Shown: piece after piece, positions 1-5,847 of the stretch | Position numbering within the stretch: position 1 is the first letter of the stretch | How the letters are laid out: every line of letters starts with the position of its first letter | DNA from: Nitrospiraceae bacterium | GTDB taxonomy: Bacteria > Nitrospirota > Thermodesulfovibrionia > Thermodesulfovibrionales > Dissulfurispiraceae | Reading direction: 5' to 3' | Assembly (NCBI GenBank): GCA_003170655.1 | Contig: PMYY01000084.1 | Span: 4,105-10,158 of the forward strand | DNA length: 6,054 nt | Made by a program: the position numbers and the translations under genes | Notes under the pieces: generated by a model | The model's input: the letters and a program-made list of their open reading frames with translations, nothing else | Database searches by the model: none | Told to the model about the DNA's origin: nothing

Positions 1-395
1 TGCCGCGCAAAATAGGTGAATGCAACGGCAGTCACAAATTCGAAAAATGTAGGGGTCAGGTTTTCTTCGCAGGCCTCGACCTTTGCTCTCACCTCGTCCG
101 TTAATTCTGCCACCTCGTTCTCTGTGATATCAGCAGCATCCACCCTGATCCTCTCAGTGAAACTCACAAGATGGGGAGATGTGAACAGTCCGACTCGGAA
201 CCCTGAGGTCCTCAGGATGGATGCGATCATGGCCGACACCGATCCCTTGCCGTTAGTGCCGGCTATATGGATGCATTTGAACTGTGTATGCGGGTTGCCG
301 ATCAGGGAAAGGATCTTTCCCGTCTTGTCGAGTCCGAGTTTAATACCGTGCTTCTGGAGGCTATAAAGATAGTCGATCGCAGCACGGTAGCTCAT
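1..395 (-). CDS. folC: FolC, folylpolyglutamate synthase/dihydrofolate synthase, N-terminal part (runs off the window)
   Basis: This is a Mur-ligase-type cytoplasmic enzyme that adds glutamate to dihydropteroate and/or folates using ATP. Only the first 131 codons are present; the gene continues past base 1. Translating the minus strand from the ATG at 395-393 gives an unbroken frame. It contains the ATP-binding P-loop HIAGTNGKGSVSA (about residues 43-55), followed by LFTSPHLVSFTERIRV (70-85), both hallmarks of FolC. The ATG overlaps the accD stop codon as ATGA, so translation is probably coupled to accD; no strong Shine-Dalgarno is seen before it. The cluster trpB-trpA-accD-folC is known from many bacteria. 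Whether the protein has both synthase activities or only one cannot be judged from this part. Confidence 0.95.
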   Translation of the reverse strand, partial: MSYRAAIDYLYSLQKHGIKLGLDKTGKILSLIGNPHTQFKCIHIAGTNGKGSVSAMIASILRTSGFRVGLFTSPHLVSFTERIRVDAADITENEVAELTDEVRAKVEACEENLTPTFFEFVTAVAFTYFAR

Positions 396-1252
396 GGCCG
401 AGTAACGTCCTGGAACAGTGGCATGAAGTGCTCGATAAGCTTGTATACTTTGCTCTTCAGTTCCCGCCTCTCAACGACAAGATCGATCATTCCGTGATCG
501 AGGAGGAATTCAGCACGCTGGAAATTCTCGGGCAGCTGCTGCTTGATCGTCTGCTCGATCACCCTCTGCCCGGCGAAACCGATAAGCGATTTCGGTTCGG
601 CAATGATCACATCTCCGAGCATGGCGAAGCTTGCAGTTACGCCACCGAATGTCGGGTCGGCGAGAATAGAAAGGTAGAGGACATCGGAATCCTTGAGCCT
701 GGAGACAGCAGCCGAGACCTTGGCCATCTGCATAAGGGAAAACATGCCTTCCTGCATCCTCGCCCCGCCTGAAGCGGAAACAGTTAAAAAGGGGATTTTC
801 TTTTCGAGAGCGCGCTCTGCGGCCCGCGTGATCTTTTCTCCCACGACAGAGCCCATGCTTCCGCCCCAGAAAGAGAAATCCATGATTGCGAGCACCACCG
901 GTCTCGTGTTTATGACGGCATCTCCGTAAATGGCCGCCTCAGGCATTTCGCTCTTAAGCCGATACTCATTAAGCCTTTCAGCATAGGATGCCTTGTCCTT
1001 GAAATTGAGCGGATCCGAGGGTGTGAGATCATTGTCGAGTTCTACAAAGCTCCCCTCATCCGCAATTAAGTCAATGCGCTCCCTCGCGCTGATCCTGAAG
1101 TGGTAGTTGCACTTCGGGCAGACCTGGAGGTTCTTCTCGATCTCCTTCTTGTAAATGATCTCCTTGCAACTGTCGCATTTGATCCAGAGACCCTCGGGAA
1201 TCTTTACCTTTTTCTCGGTCTTTATCTCTTTGCTTTTTTTAAACCAGGCCAT
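392..1252 (-). CDS. accD: AccD, acetyl-CoA carboxylase carboxyltransferase beta subunit
   Basis: AccD pairs with AccA to move the carboxyl group from carboxybiotin to acetyl-CoA, making malonyl-CoA for fatty acid synthesis in the cytoplasm. The 286-residue protein has the normal bacterial length. It begins MAWFKK, as many AccD proteins do, which supports the start. A four-cysteine zinc ribbon is visible (C26, C29, C45, C48). The crotonase-like carboxyltransferase fold follows, with SASGGARMQEG at 159-169 and TFGGVTASFA at 201-210, the glycine-rich segments that bind CoA and stabilise the oxyanion. It lies 75 bases after trpA and overlaps folC by 4 bases. There is no recognisable Shine-Dalgarno before its ATG; the upstream bases are an AT-rich repeat. 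accA is not in the window. Confidence 0.97.
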   Translation of the reverse strand: MAWFKKSKEIKTEKKVKIPEGLWIKCDSCKEIIYKKEIEKNLQVCPKCNYHFRISARERIDLIADEGSFVELDNDLTPSDPLNFKDKASYAERLNEYRLKSEMPEAAIYGDAVINTRPVVLAIMDFSFWGGSMGSVVGEKITRAAERALEKKIPFLTVSASGGARMQEGMFSLMQMAKVSAAVSRLKDSDVLYLSILADPTFGGVTASFAMLGDVIIAEPKSLIGFAGQRVIEQTIKQQLPENFQRAEFLLDHGMIDLVVERRELKSKVYKLIEHFMPLFQDVTRP

Positions 1253-1255
1253 AGT

Positions 1256-1297
1256 GATTTAAGATTTAGGATTTGAGATTGATGATCAATGATTTCA
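1256..1297. repeat. Degenerate 7-base tandem repeat in the trpA-accD spacer
   Basis: On the plus strand six consecutive 7-base units can be read: GATTTAA, GATTTAG, GATTTGA, GATTGAT, GATCAAT, GATTTCA. The first three are near-identical (GATTTRR) and the rest are decayed. Within it, bases 1278-1290 form a perfect inverted repeat, ATTGAT-G-ATCAAT. The array ends 3 bases before the accD start codon (seen from accD) and fills most of the 75-base gap, taking the place where a ribosome-binding site would be expected. Whether it has a function is unknown. Confidence 0.6.
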
Positions 1298-1327
1298 TAA
1301 CTGCAATCATCAATGCATAATCCGCAA

Positions 1328-2101
1328 TCAAACCGCCTCTCTTAATTTCTTAATGAATTCCCGTGCATTGCCGGGGTCCTCGTGGAATTTTTTCACTATT
1401 GCGCTTCCGACGATTACACCGTCGGCGACCGACGCCATGCTGCGCGCGTCATCGGGAGTCGATATGCCGAAACCTATCGCTATCGGCTTGCCGGACAGCT
1501 CTTTCAGGCGGCCGATATGATTCCTGAAATGATCTTCAAGAGAAAGCTTCGTGCCGGTAATGCCTGTCATCGAAACGTAGTAGATAAATCCCTTGGACGC
1601 CGATGCGATACTTTTCATCCGCTCCTCCGTAGAGGTCGGCGCAACAAGGAATATCGTATCAAGCCCTTTTGAACGGCAGCTCTTTCTCAGACTTCCTGCC
1701 TCTTCCGGCGGGAGGTCCGGTATGATAAAGCCATCGACCCCTGCATTAGCCGCATCAGTAACAAAGACTTCTTCTCCGTACTTATAGATGGGATTGTAAT
1801 ATGTCATGAATATGATTGGAACTTGCGAACGTTTCCTCAAATCTGCCATGAAGACCAGCATTTTCCTCAAAGAGACTCCAGCCGCGAGCGCCCTTTCAGC
1901 CGCCCGCTGGATAGTAGGCCCATCGGCGACTGGATCGGAGAATGGCACACCTAGTTCGATGATATCCGCGCCGCACTCTTCAAGCATGAGTATATGTTCC
2001 ATGGTCTTGTCGATGTCGGGGTCTCCGGCCATGATATAAGGGATAAAGGCCTTCTTGTCAGTCTCTTTCAGTCTCCTGAATGTTTTATCTATCCTGTTCA
2101 T
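1328..2101 (-). CDS. trpA: TrpA, tryptophan synthase alpha chain
   Basis: TrpA splits indole-3-glycerol phosphate into indole and glyceraldehyde 3-phosphate and passes indole through a tunnel to TrpB. The 257-residue TIM-barrel protein is close to the usual length. The catalytic residues fall at the classical positions: Glu49 in ADIIELGVPFSDP and Asp60 in PVADGP. The phosphate-binding part of the barrel is seen as GFGIS (210-214) and VGSAI (231-235). The ATG at 2101-2099 follows the trpB stop codon with a single base between (TGA-T-ATG), so translational coupling is likely; no strong separate ribosome-binding site is seen. All expected motifs are intact and there is no tryptophan residue in the protein. 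Confidence 0.97.
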   Translation of the reverse strand: MNRIDKTFRRLKETDKKAFIPYIMAGDPDIDKTMEHILMLEECGADIIELGVPFSDPVADGPTIQRAAERALAAGVSLRKMLVFMADLRKRSQVPIIFMTYYNPIYKYGEEVFVTDAANAGVDGFIIPDLPPEEAGSLRKSCRSKGLDTIFLVAPTSTEERMKSIASASKGFIYYVSMTGITGTKLSLEDHFRNHIGRLKELSGKPIAIGFGISTPDDARSMASVADGVIVGSAIVKKFHEDPGNAREFIKKLREAV

Positions 2102-2102
2102 A

Positions 2103-3296
2103 TCAGCAGATCTCTATTCCCTTGATCTTCGCCACCTGCTGCACGTCCTTATCGCCGCGCCCCGAAAGATTGACGATGATAATCTTGTCCTTCGGCAAGC
2201 GGGGGGCGAGCTTCGCGACCTCTGCAATTGCATGTGCTGATTCGAGGGCCGGAATAATGCCTTCGGTCCTCGACAGTAGCTCGAAGGCTGCAAGAGCCTC
2301 GGCATCGACTGCATAGGTATATTCAATGCGGCCCGAATCCTTAAAAAAGGCGTGTTGCGGACCGACGGAAGCATAATCGAGGCCCGCGGATACCGAATGC
2401 GTTTCGAGTACATTGCCGTCGTTGTCCTGCAGCAGGTAAGTCTTGCATCCCTGAAGTACTCCGATTGATCCTCCAGCAAAGCGCGCTGCGTGCTCTCCGC
2501 CTTCAATGCCCTTGCCTCCAGCCTCGACACCTATCATCTTTATATCATCGGAAAGAAATTCGTTGAACAGTCCCATGGCGTTGCTGCCGCCGCCGACGCA
2601 GGCTATCAGGTAATCGGGAAGCCTGCCCTCGGCCTTCAGTATCTGCCTTTTCGCCTCTTTCCCGATTACAGCCTGGAAATCCCGCACGATCGAAGGGAAA
2701 GGGTGCGGCCCGAATACCGTACCGAGTACGTAATGGGTGGTCCTGACGTTCGTTGTCCAGTCCCTCATTGATTCGTTGATCGCATCCTTGAGCGTCTGCG
2801 AGCCTATCGAAACCTCATTCACCTTTGCCCCCAGAAGCTTCATCCTGAAGACATTCAGGGCCTGTCGCTTAATGTCGATGGAGCCCATGTATATCTCGCA
2901 TTCAAGTCCGCAAAGTGCTGCACCAGTGGCGGTCGCGACGCCGTGCTGTCCAGCGCCAGTTTCTGCAATGACTCGTTTCTTGCCCATCTTCTTTGCGAGC
3001 AGCACCTGGCCGATGGCGTTGTTGATCTTGTGCGCACCCGTATGGGCGAGGTCCTCTCTCTTAAGATATATCTTCGCTCCGTCGAGATGATCTGTCAGCC
3101 GCTTAGCGAAATATAGAGAAGTCGGCCTTCCGATGTAAGTACTCTGAAGGAGTTCGAGTTCGTTCTTAAACGCCCTGTCCTCTTTCGCCTTTCCGTATTC
3201 GGCTTCGAGCTCCAGGAGCGCAGGCATGAGCGTTTCAGGCGCAAACCTTCCGCCGTATGGTCCGAAATAGCCTTTGTTGTCAGGTAATTTTTTTAT
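2103..3296 (-). CDS. trpB: TrpB (TrpB1 type), tryptophan synthase beta chain; apparent non-standard ATA start
   Basis: A PLP enzyme joining indole and L-serine to make L-tryptophan, as the partner of TrpA. Numbered from the proposed start, the PLP lysine is K90 (in LAHTGAHKINNA), the catalytic glutamate is E112 (in IAETGAGQHG), and GGGSN binds the PLP phosphate. The first canonical start is ATG at 3227-3225, giving 374 residues. However, 23 in-frame codons upstream encode the conserved TrpB N-terminus (KKLPDNKGYFGPYGGRF, then APETL). The first of these codons is ATA at 3296-3294, where family members usually have ATG. A GGGGA Shine-Dalgarno (3308-3304) sits 7 bases before it. From there the protein is 397 residues, the same as the E. 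coli enzyme. There is no in-frame ATG, GTG or TTG between 3296 and the upstream TGA near 3350. I infer an ATA start, or an ATG changed by mutation or base-call error. If 3227 were used, a conserved segment would be lost. The gene is followed directly by trpA. Confidence 0.95.
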   Translation of the reverse strand: MKKLPDNKGYFGPYGGRFAPETLMPALLELEAEYGKAKEDRAFKNELELLQSTYIGRPTSLYFAKRLTDHLDGAKIYLKREDLAHTGAHKINNAIGQVLLAKKMGKKRVIAETGAGQHGVATATGAALCGLECEIYMGSIDIKRQALNVFRMKLLGAKVNEVSIGSQTLKDAINESMRDWTTNVRTTHYVLGTVFGPHPFPSIVRDFQAVIGKEAKRQILKAEGRLPDYLIACVGGGSNAMGLFNEFLSDDIKMIGVEAGGKGIEGGEHAARFAGGSIGVLQGCKTYLLQDNDGNVLETHSVSAGLDYASVGPQHAFFKDSGRIEYTYAVDAEALAAFELLSRTEGIIPALESAHAIAEVAKLAPRLPKDKIIIVNLSGRGDKDVQQVAKIKGIEIC

Positions 3297-3324
3297 GGTC
3301 TCATCCCCAATCGTAAAGTCAGTT

Positions 3325-3330
3325 ATTATA
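3325..3330 (-). promoter_or_regulatory. Probable -10 box for trpB1-trpA-accD-folC
   Basis: A perfect TATAAT is read on the minus strand. It is 28 bases upstream of the ATA at 3296, so a transcript starting near 3318 would have a leader of about 20 bases that includes the GGGGA ribosome-binding site. No good -35 box is seen at 16-18 bases; CTGAAT at 15 bases matches only three positions. The leader is too short for a classical trp attenuator and has no Trp-codon-rich leader peptide. Confidence 0.5.
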
Positions 3331-3394
3331 TCATATTTCCTTGTTATTCAGTATGCTTATCGCGGTTTGAGAATGCTGTTGCGGCGCCTATTTG

Positions 3395-3403
3395 TGCTAA
3401 AAT
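3395..3403 (+). promoter_or_regulatory. Possible extended -10 promoter for trpB2-trpF
   Basis: TGCTAAAAT resembles an extended -10 element (TG-N-TAAAAT), with TAAAAT at 3398-3403, 32 bases before the trpB2 start. No convincing -35 hexamer is found at standard spacing, though extended -10 promoters often lack one. It stands about 65 bases from the opposing TATAAT box of trpB1, so the two promoters share one short region. Confidence 0.35.
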
Positions 3404-3435
3404 AGTTTTTACTAATTAAGCCAACGGGGGGAATT

Positions 3436-4791
3436 ATGCAGGAGACCAAGATCATACTTTCAGAAAAAGAGATCCCTAGACAGTGGTACAACATAACGCC
3501 TGACATGCCGAACCCTCCGAAGCCTCCATTGCATCCAGGCACCCAGCAACCGGTCGGCCCCGATGACCTGAAGGCCATATTCCCTATGGCCCTCATAGAG
3601 CAGGAAGTGTCGACCCAGCGCTGGATCGACATCCCCGAAGAGGTGCTCGATATCTATACTCTCTGGAGACCTTCTCCGCTCTTTCGGGCAAAACGACTCG
3701 AAGCCTTTCTCAAGACCCCGGCCAGGATATACTATAAGTACGAAGGGGTAAGCCCGGCGGGCAGCCACAAGCCGAACACCGCTATACCGCAGGCCTACTA
3801 TAACAAAAAAGCCGGGATTAAACGGATAGCGACCGAGACGGGCGCAGGCCAGTGGGGTTCTTCGATGGCGCTTGCCGGAACCATGTTCGGGCTCGATGTG
3901 ACAGTATACATGGTCAAAGTCAGCTACAGCCAGAAACCGTATCGGAGGATCGCGATGGAGACGTGGGGCGCAACTGTACATCCGAGTCCCTCCACTATTA
4001 CTAATTCAGGGAGAAAAGCCCTCGAACTTGATCCAAATAACCCTGGAAGTCTCGGGCTGGCAATATCCGAAGCTGTTGAAGACGCGGCCACTCACCCTGA
4101 CACGAACTACGCGCTGGGCTCGGTATTGAACCATGTCGTCTACCACCAGTCGGTCATTGGACTGGAGGCCAAAAAACAGCTTGCCATAGCTGGTGAATAT
4201 CCGGACATAGTTATCGGCTGTTGCGGCGGCGGATCGAACTTCGGCGGCATCGCCTTCCCATTTCTGGCCGATAAGATCAACGGCAAAGAGTTGCGCGCCA
4301 TCGCTGTCGAGCCGAGCTCCTGCCCGACACTGACCAAGGGAGATTTTAGGTACGACTTCGGCGACACTGCCGGGTTGACGCCTTTTCTTATGATGTACAC
4401 ACTTGGCCACGATTTCATGCCTCCAGGCATTCATGCTGGCGGTCTCCGTTATCACGGCGATTCGCCGCTCGTATCGCAACTTTACAAGGACGGCATCATT
4501 GAAGCCAGGGCTTATCGGCAATTGACAGTCTTCGAGGCAGCCATGGTGTTCGCTAAGACCGAGGCTATCATACCGGCACCTGAGAGTTCCCACGCCATCA
4601 GGGCGGCTATCGATGAGGCTCTCCTTTGCAAGGAAGAAGGCAAGGAGAAGTGCATCCTCTTCAACCTGAGCGGACATGGATATCTCGACCTGGCTGCCTA
4701 CGACGATTACCTGAACGGCAAGCTTGTCGATTTCGAGTATCCCGATGAGTCTATAAAGGAATCCCTGGCGAAGCTGCCGGTGATAAAATAG
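3436..4791 (+). CDS. trpB2: TrpB2-type tryptophan synthase beta chain
   Basis: A PLP-dependent beta-replacement enzyme that makes tryptophan from indole and serine. The 451-residue protein is of the long TrpB2 class, about 50 residues longer than TrpB1. It has an extended N-terminal arm (about residues 1-75) and the TrpB2-style active-site segment SPAGSHKPNTAIPQ, with the PLP lysine at K112. Glu134 lies in ATETGAGQWG and the phosphate-binding glycine loop CGGGSN is at 263-268. The C-terminal half has the TrpB2-like stretch GHDFMPPGIHAGGLRYHG. The start is supported by a G-rich ribosome-binding site, GGGGGGAA at 3426-3433. It is divergent from trpB1 and followed by trpF after 44 bases, probably as one transcript. 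TrpB2 enzymes generally pair weakly or not at all with TrpA, so an indole-salvage or stand-alone role is possible; this is inference from the family. All key residues are intact, which argues against a decaying copy. Confidence 0.93.
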   Translation: MQETKIILSEKEIPRQWYNITPDMPNPPKPPLHPGTQQPVGPDDLKAIFPMALIEQEVSTQRWIDIPEEVLDIYTLWRPSPLFRAKRLEAFLKTPARIYYKYEGVSPAGSHKPNTAIPQAYYNKKAGIKRIATETGAGQWGSSMALAGTMFGLDVTVYMVKVSYSQKPYRRIAMETWGATVHPSPSTITNSGRKALELDPNNPGSLGLAISEAVEDAATHPDTNYALGSVLNHVVYHQSVIGLEAKKQLAIAGEYPDIVIGCCGGGSNFGGIAFPFLADKINGKELRAIAVEPSSCPTLTKGDFRYDFGDTAGLTPFLMMYTLGHDFMPPGIHAGGLRYHGDSPLVSQLYKDGIIEARAYRQLTVFEAAMVFAKTEAIIPAPESSHAIRAAIDEALLCKEEGKEKCILFNLSGHGYLDLAAYDDYLNGKLVDFEYPDESIKESLAKLPVIK

Positions 4792-4835
4792 TCAGTCAAA
4801 AGAAACACAAGAGAATTTATCTTAATGAGGTTGCC

Positions 4836-5450
4836 ATGAAAATCAAGATTTGCGGTATCACCAATCTGGAAGACGCGCTTGCGTCGATCGAATACGGAGC
4901 CGATGCACTAGGATTCGTCTTTTATCCGAATAGCCCGCGATATGTGATCCCTGAAAAAGCGGCTGAGATTATGGCCGAACTGCCCCCCTTCATTACCACA
5001 GTCGGCGTATTTGTGAATGAAGACCCAGCGAAGATAAAAGAGATCATGGCATCAGCACGGCTTCGGGTCCTTCAGCTCCATGGCGATGAGACACCTCAGA
5101 CGTGCTCTATCTGGAAACCGGTAGTTAAGGCGTTTAGGGTCAAGGATTTTGTCGACCTCAAACCGCTCGAACTGTATAAAGGCATAGCTGCATATCTTAT
5201 AGATTCCTATGCGCCGTCATCATACGGCGGCACAGGCCAAATATTCAATTGGGACATCGCCGTCGAGGCGAAGAAGTTCGGCAATATCATTCTTTCGGGA
5301 GGTTTGACGCCAGAGAACATCGAAAAAGCGGTCAGCTGGGTCAAGCCCTATGCCGTCGATGTGAGCAGTGGCGTCGAAGCCGCAAAGGGGAAGAAAGATC
5401 TAAAAAAGGTAAGGAAGTTTATCGAGAGGGCCAAGAAGGCCGCCGTTTAG
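4836..5450 (+). CDS. trpF: TrpF, phosphoribosylanthranilate isomerase
   Basis: TrpF carries out the Amadori rearrangement of N-(5'-phosphoribosyl)anthranilate to CdRP, the third step of tryptophan synthesis after anthranilate synthase and TrpD. The 204-residue TIM barrel has the usual length. The general base Cys6 is in KICGIT, and the general acid Asp123 is in YLIDSYAPSSYGGTGQ, matching the Cys/Asp pair of the family. LSGGLTPENI and VDVSSGVEAAKGKKD near the C-terminus form the phosphate-binding loops. A GAGG ribosome-binding site (4827-4830) lies 5 bases before the ATG. In many bacteria trpF directly precedes trpB-trpA; here it is on the opposite strand behind trpB2. Confidence 0.96.
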   Translation: MKIKICGITNLEDALASIEYGADALGFVFYPNSPRYVIPEKAAEIMAELPPFITTVGVFVNEDPAKIKEIMASARLRVLQLHGDETPQTCSIWKPVVKAFRVKDFVDLKPLELYKGIAAYLIDSYAPSSYGGTGQIFNWDIAVEAKKFGNIILSGGLTPENIEKAVSWVKPYAVDVSSGVEAAKGKKDLKKVRKFIERAKKAAV

Positions 5451-5468
5451 CGCTAGATGGCCCTCTTT
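5425..5468 (+). terminator. Possible weak terminator after trpF
   Basis: An 8-base inverted repeat, AGAGGGCC (5425-5432) and GGCCCTCT (5459-5466), spans the trpF stop codon with a 26-base loop and ends in only three T bases. The long loop and short T run make it a poor intrinsic terminator. It is the only candidate seen just after trpF. Confidence 0.25.
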
Positions 5469-5486
5469 CAATGACTAAGGCCGTGC

Positions 5487-5579
5487 TCAACAGGCGTCCA
5501 GAATTTCTTTCACTTTTCTCAATAGTTGCTTAGGCAATACTGGCTTATTGATGATATTCACCTCTTCCTTTATGCAGTC
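5487..5579 (-). pseudogene. C-terminal remnant of a response-regulator receiver domain
   Basis: On the minus strand, a 30-codon open stretch ends at TGA (5489-5487) and reads ...EEVNIINKPVLPKQLLRKVKEILDAC. The NKPV segment followed by an amphipathic helix of the LLRKVKEIL kind is the usual end of a CheY-like receiver domain. There, the invariant Lys-Pro closes beta-5 and alpha-5 follows, as in single-domain regulators or the last domain of hybrid histidine kinases. An in-frame TGA at 5582-5580 cuts it off upstream, and I could not find the phospho-acceptor Asp region in any frame further upstream. I infer a truncated remnant of a gene lost by deletion or rearrangement. The match is short, so identity is moderately sure only. 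Confidence 0.5.
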
Positions 5580-5801
5580 TCATTTTAATATGCTAATACA
5601 GGAGAGATGCTTTGATGCTTGAGTACTGGCATTTGACATCGAATAGTCCGAAGTCGAGGACCCACTCCTAAGGAACTTTATACCTATCTCAACTCATCAA
5701 CAGTCCGGACTTTGGCAGGTCGTTGTTTTTGCTTCATCAAGTACGTTATTGCCACTTGCTGTTCGTACCATAGTCTCACATCCGGTGTGTAGAAGGGCGC
5801 A
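5580..5801. other. Intergenic stretch with no recognisable gene
   Basis: No reading frame here matches a family I recognise. A perfect 10-base palindrome, AGTCCGGACT, lies at 5702-5711, and a similar AGTCCGAAGT at 5645-5654. On the minus strand a 47-codon open frame (5827-5684, ending in TAG) contains LWYEQQVAITYLMKQKQRPA. It has a possible GTG start at 5779 but no ribosome-binding site. Protein-like composition suggests it could be another gene fragment, but this is unsupported. Confidence 0.4.
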
Positions 5802-5847
5802 GGACCGCACGTGAACTGCTCACTCTTTTACGGGGCAGGTGCGGTTC
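5802..5847. repeat. Hairpin at the 3' end of the mtfA-like remnant
   Basis: Plus-strand bases ACCGCAC (5804-5810) pair with GTGCGGT (5839-5845), extended outward by a G-T wobble and a G-C pair. An inner stem, CTGC (5816-5819) with GCAG (5835-5838), continues it after a 5-base bulge on one side, leaving a loop at 5820-5834. A competing 6-base stem, GGCAGG (5834-5839) with CCTGCC (5854-5859), overlaps it. There is no T run, so it is not a standard terminator. It may be the edge of an insertion or a repeat element; that is not shown by the sequence alone. Confidence 0.4.

Noticed and set aside
3225..3227. ATG as the true trpB1 start
   Set aside because: It would remove a conserved N-terminal segment that is encoded in frame just upstream, lacks a good ribosome-binding site, and would leave a leader of about 90 bases that is plainly coding.
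3403..3416. TrpR-like operator around TAGTTTTTACTAAT
   Set aside because: Only a 4-base inverted repeat with poor match to the CTAGTTAACTAG core; not enough to call a site.
3460..3981. A 173-codon minus-strand open frame over the start of trpB2
   Set aside because: Antisense to conserved TrpB2 sequence, with low-complexity Arg-rich translation typical of a shadow frame.
4006..4677. A 223-codon open frame on the minus strand inside trpB2
   Set aside because: It is fully antisense to a well-conserved TrpB2 coding region, has no family resemblance and no ribosome-binding site; a shadow of codon bias.
4824..4838. Tiny four-codon ORF (ATG AGG TTG CCA TGA) overlapping the trpF start
   Set aside because: Its ATG lies within the trpF ribosome-binding region and the overlap is easily by chance; no sign of a regulatory leader peptide.
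5701..5813. Plus-strand open frame through the tail region
   Set aside because: No start with a ribosome-binding site, no recognised motif, and it lies opposite the more protein-like minus-strand frame.
5802..5847. Group II intron domain V
   Set aside because: The outer stem is suggestive, but the hairpin is about 46 bases instead of about 34, the bulge and loop do not fit, and the catalytic AGC/CGC triad is missing. No intron reverse transcriptase is seen.
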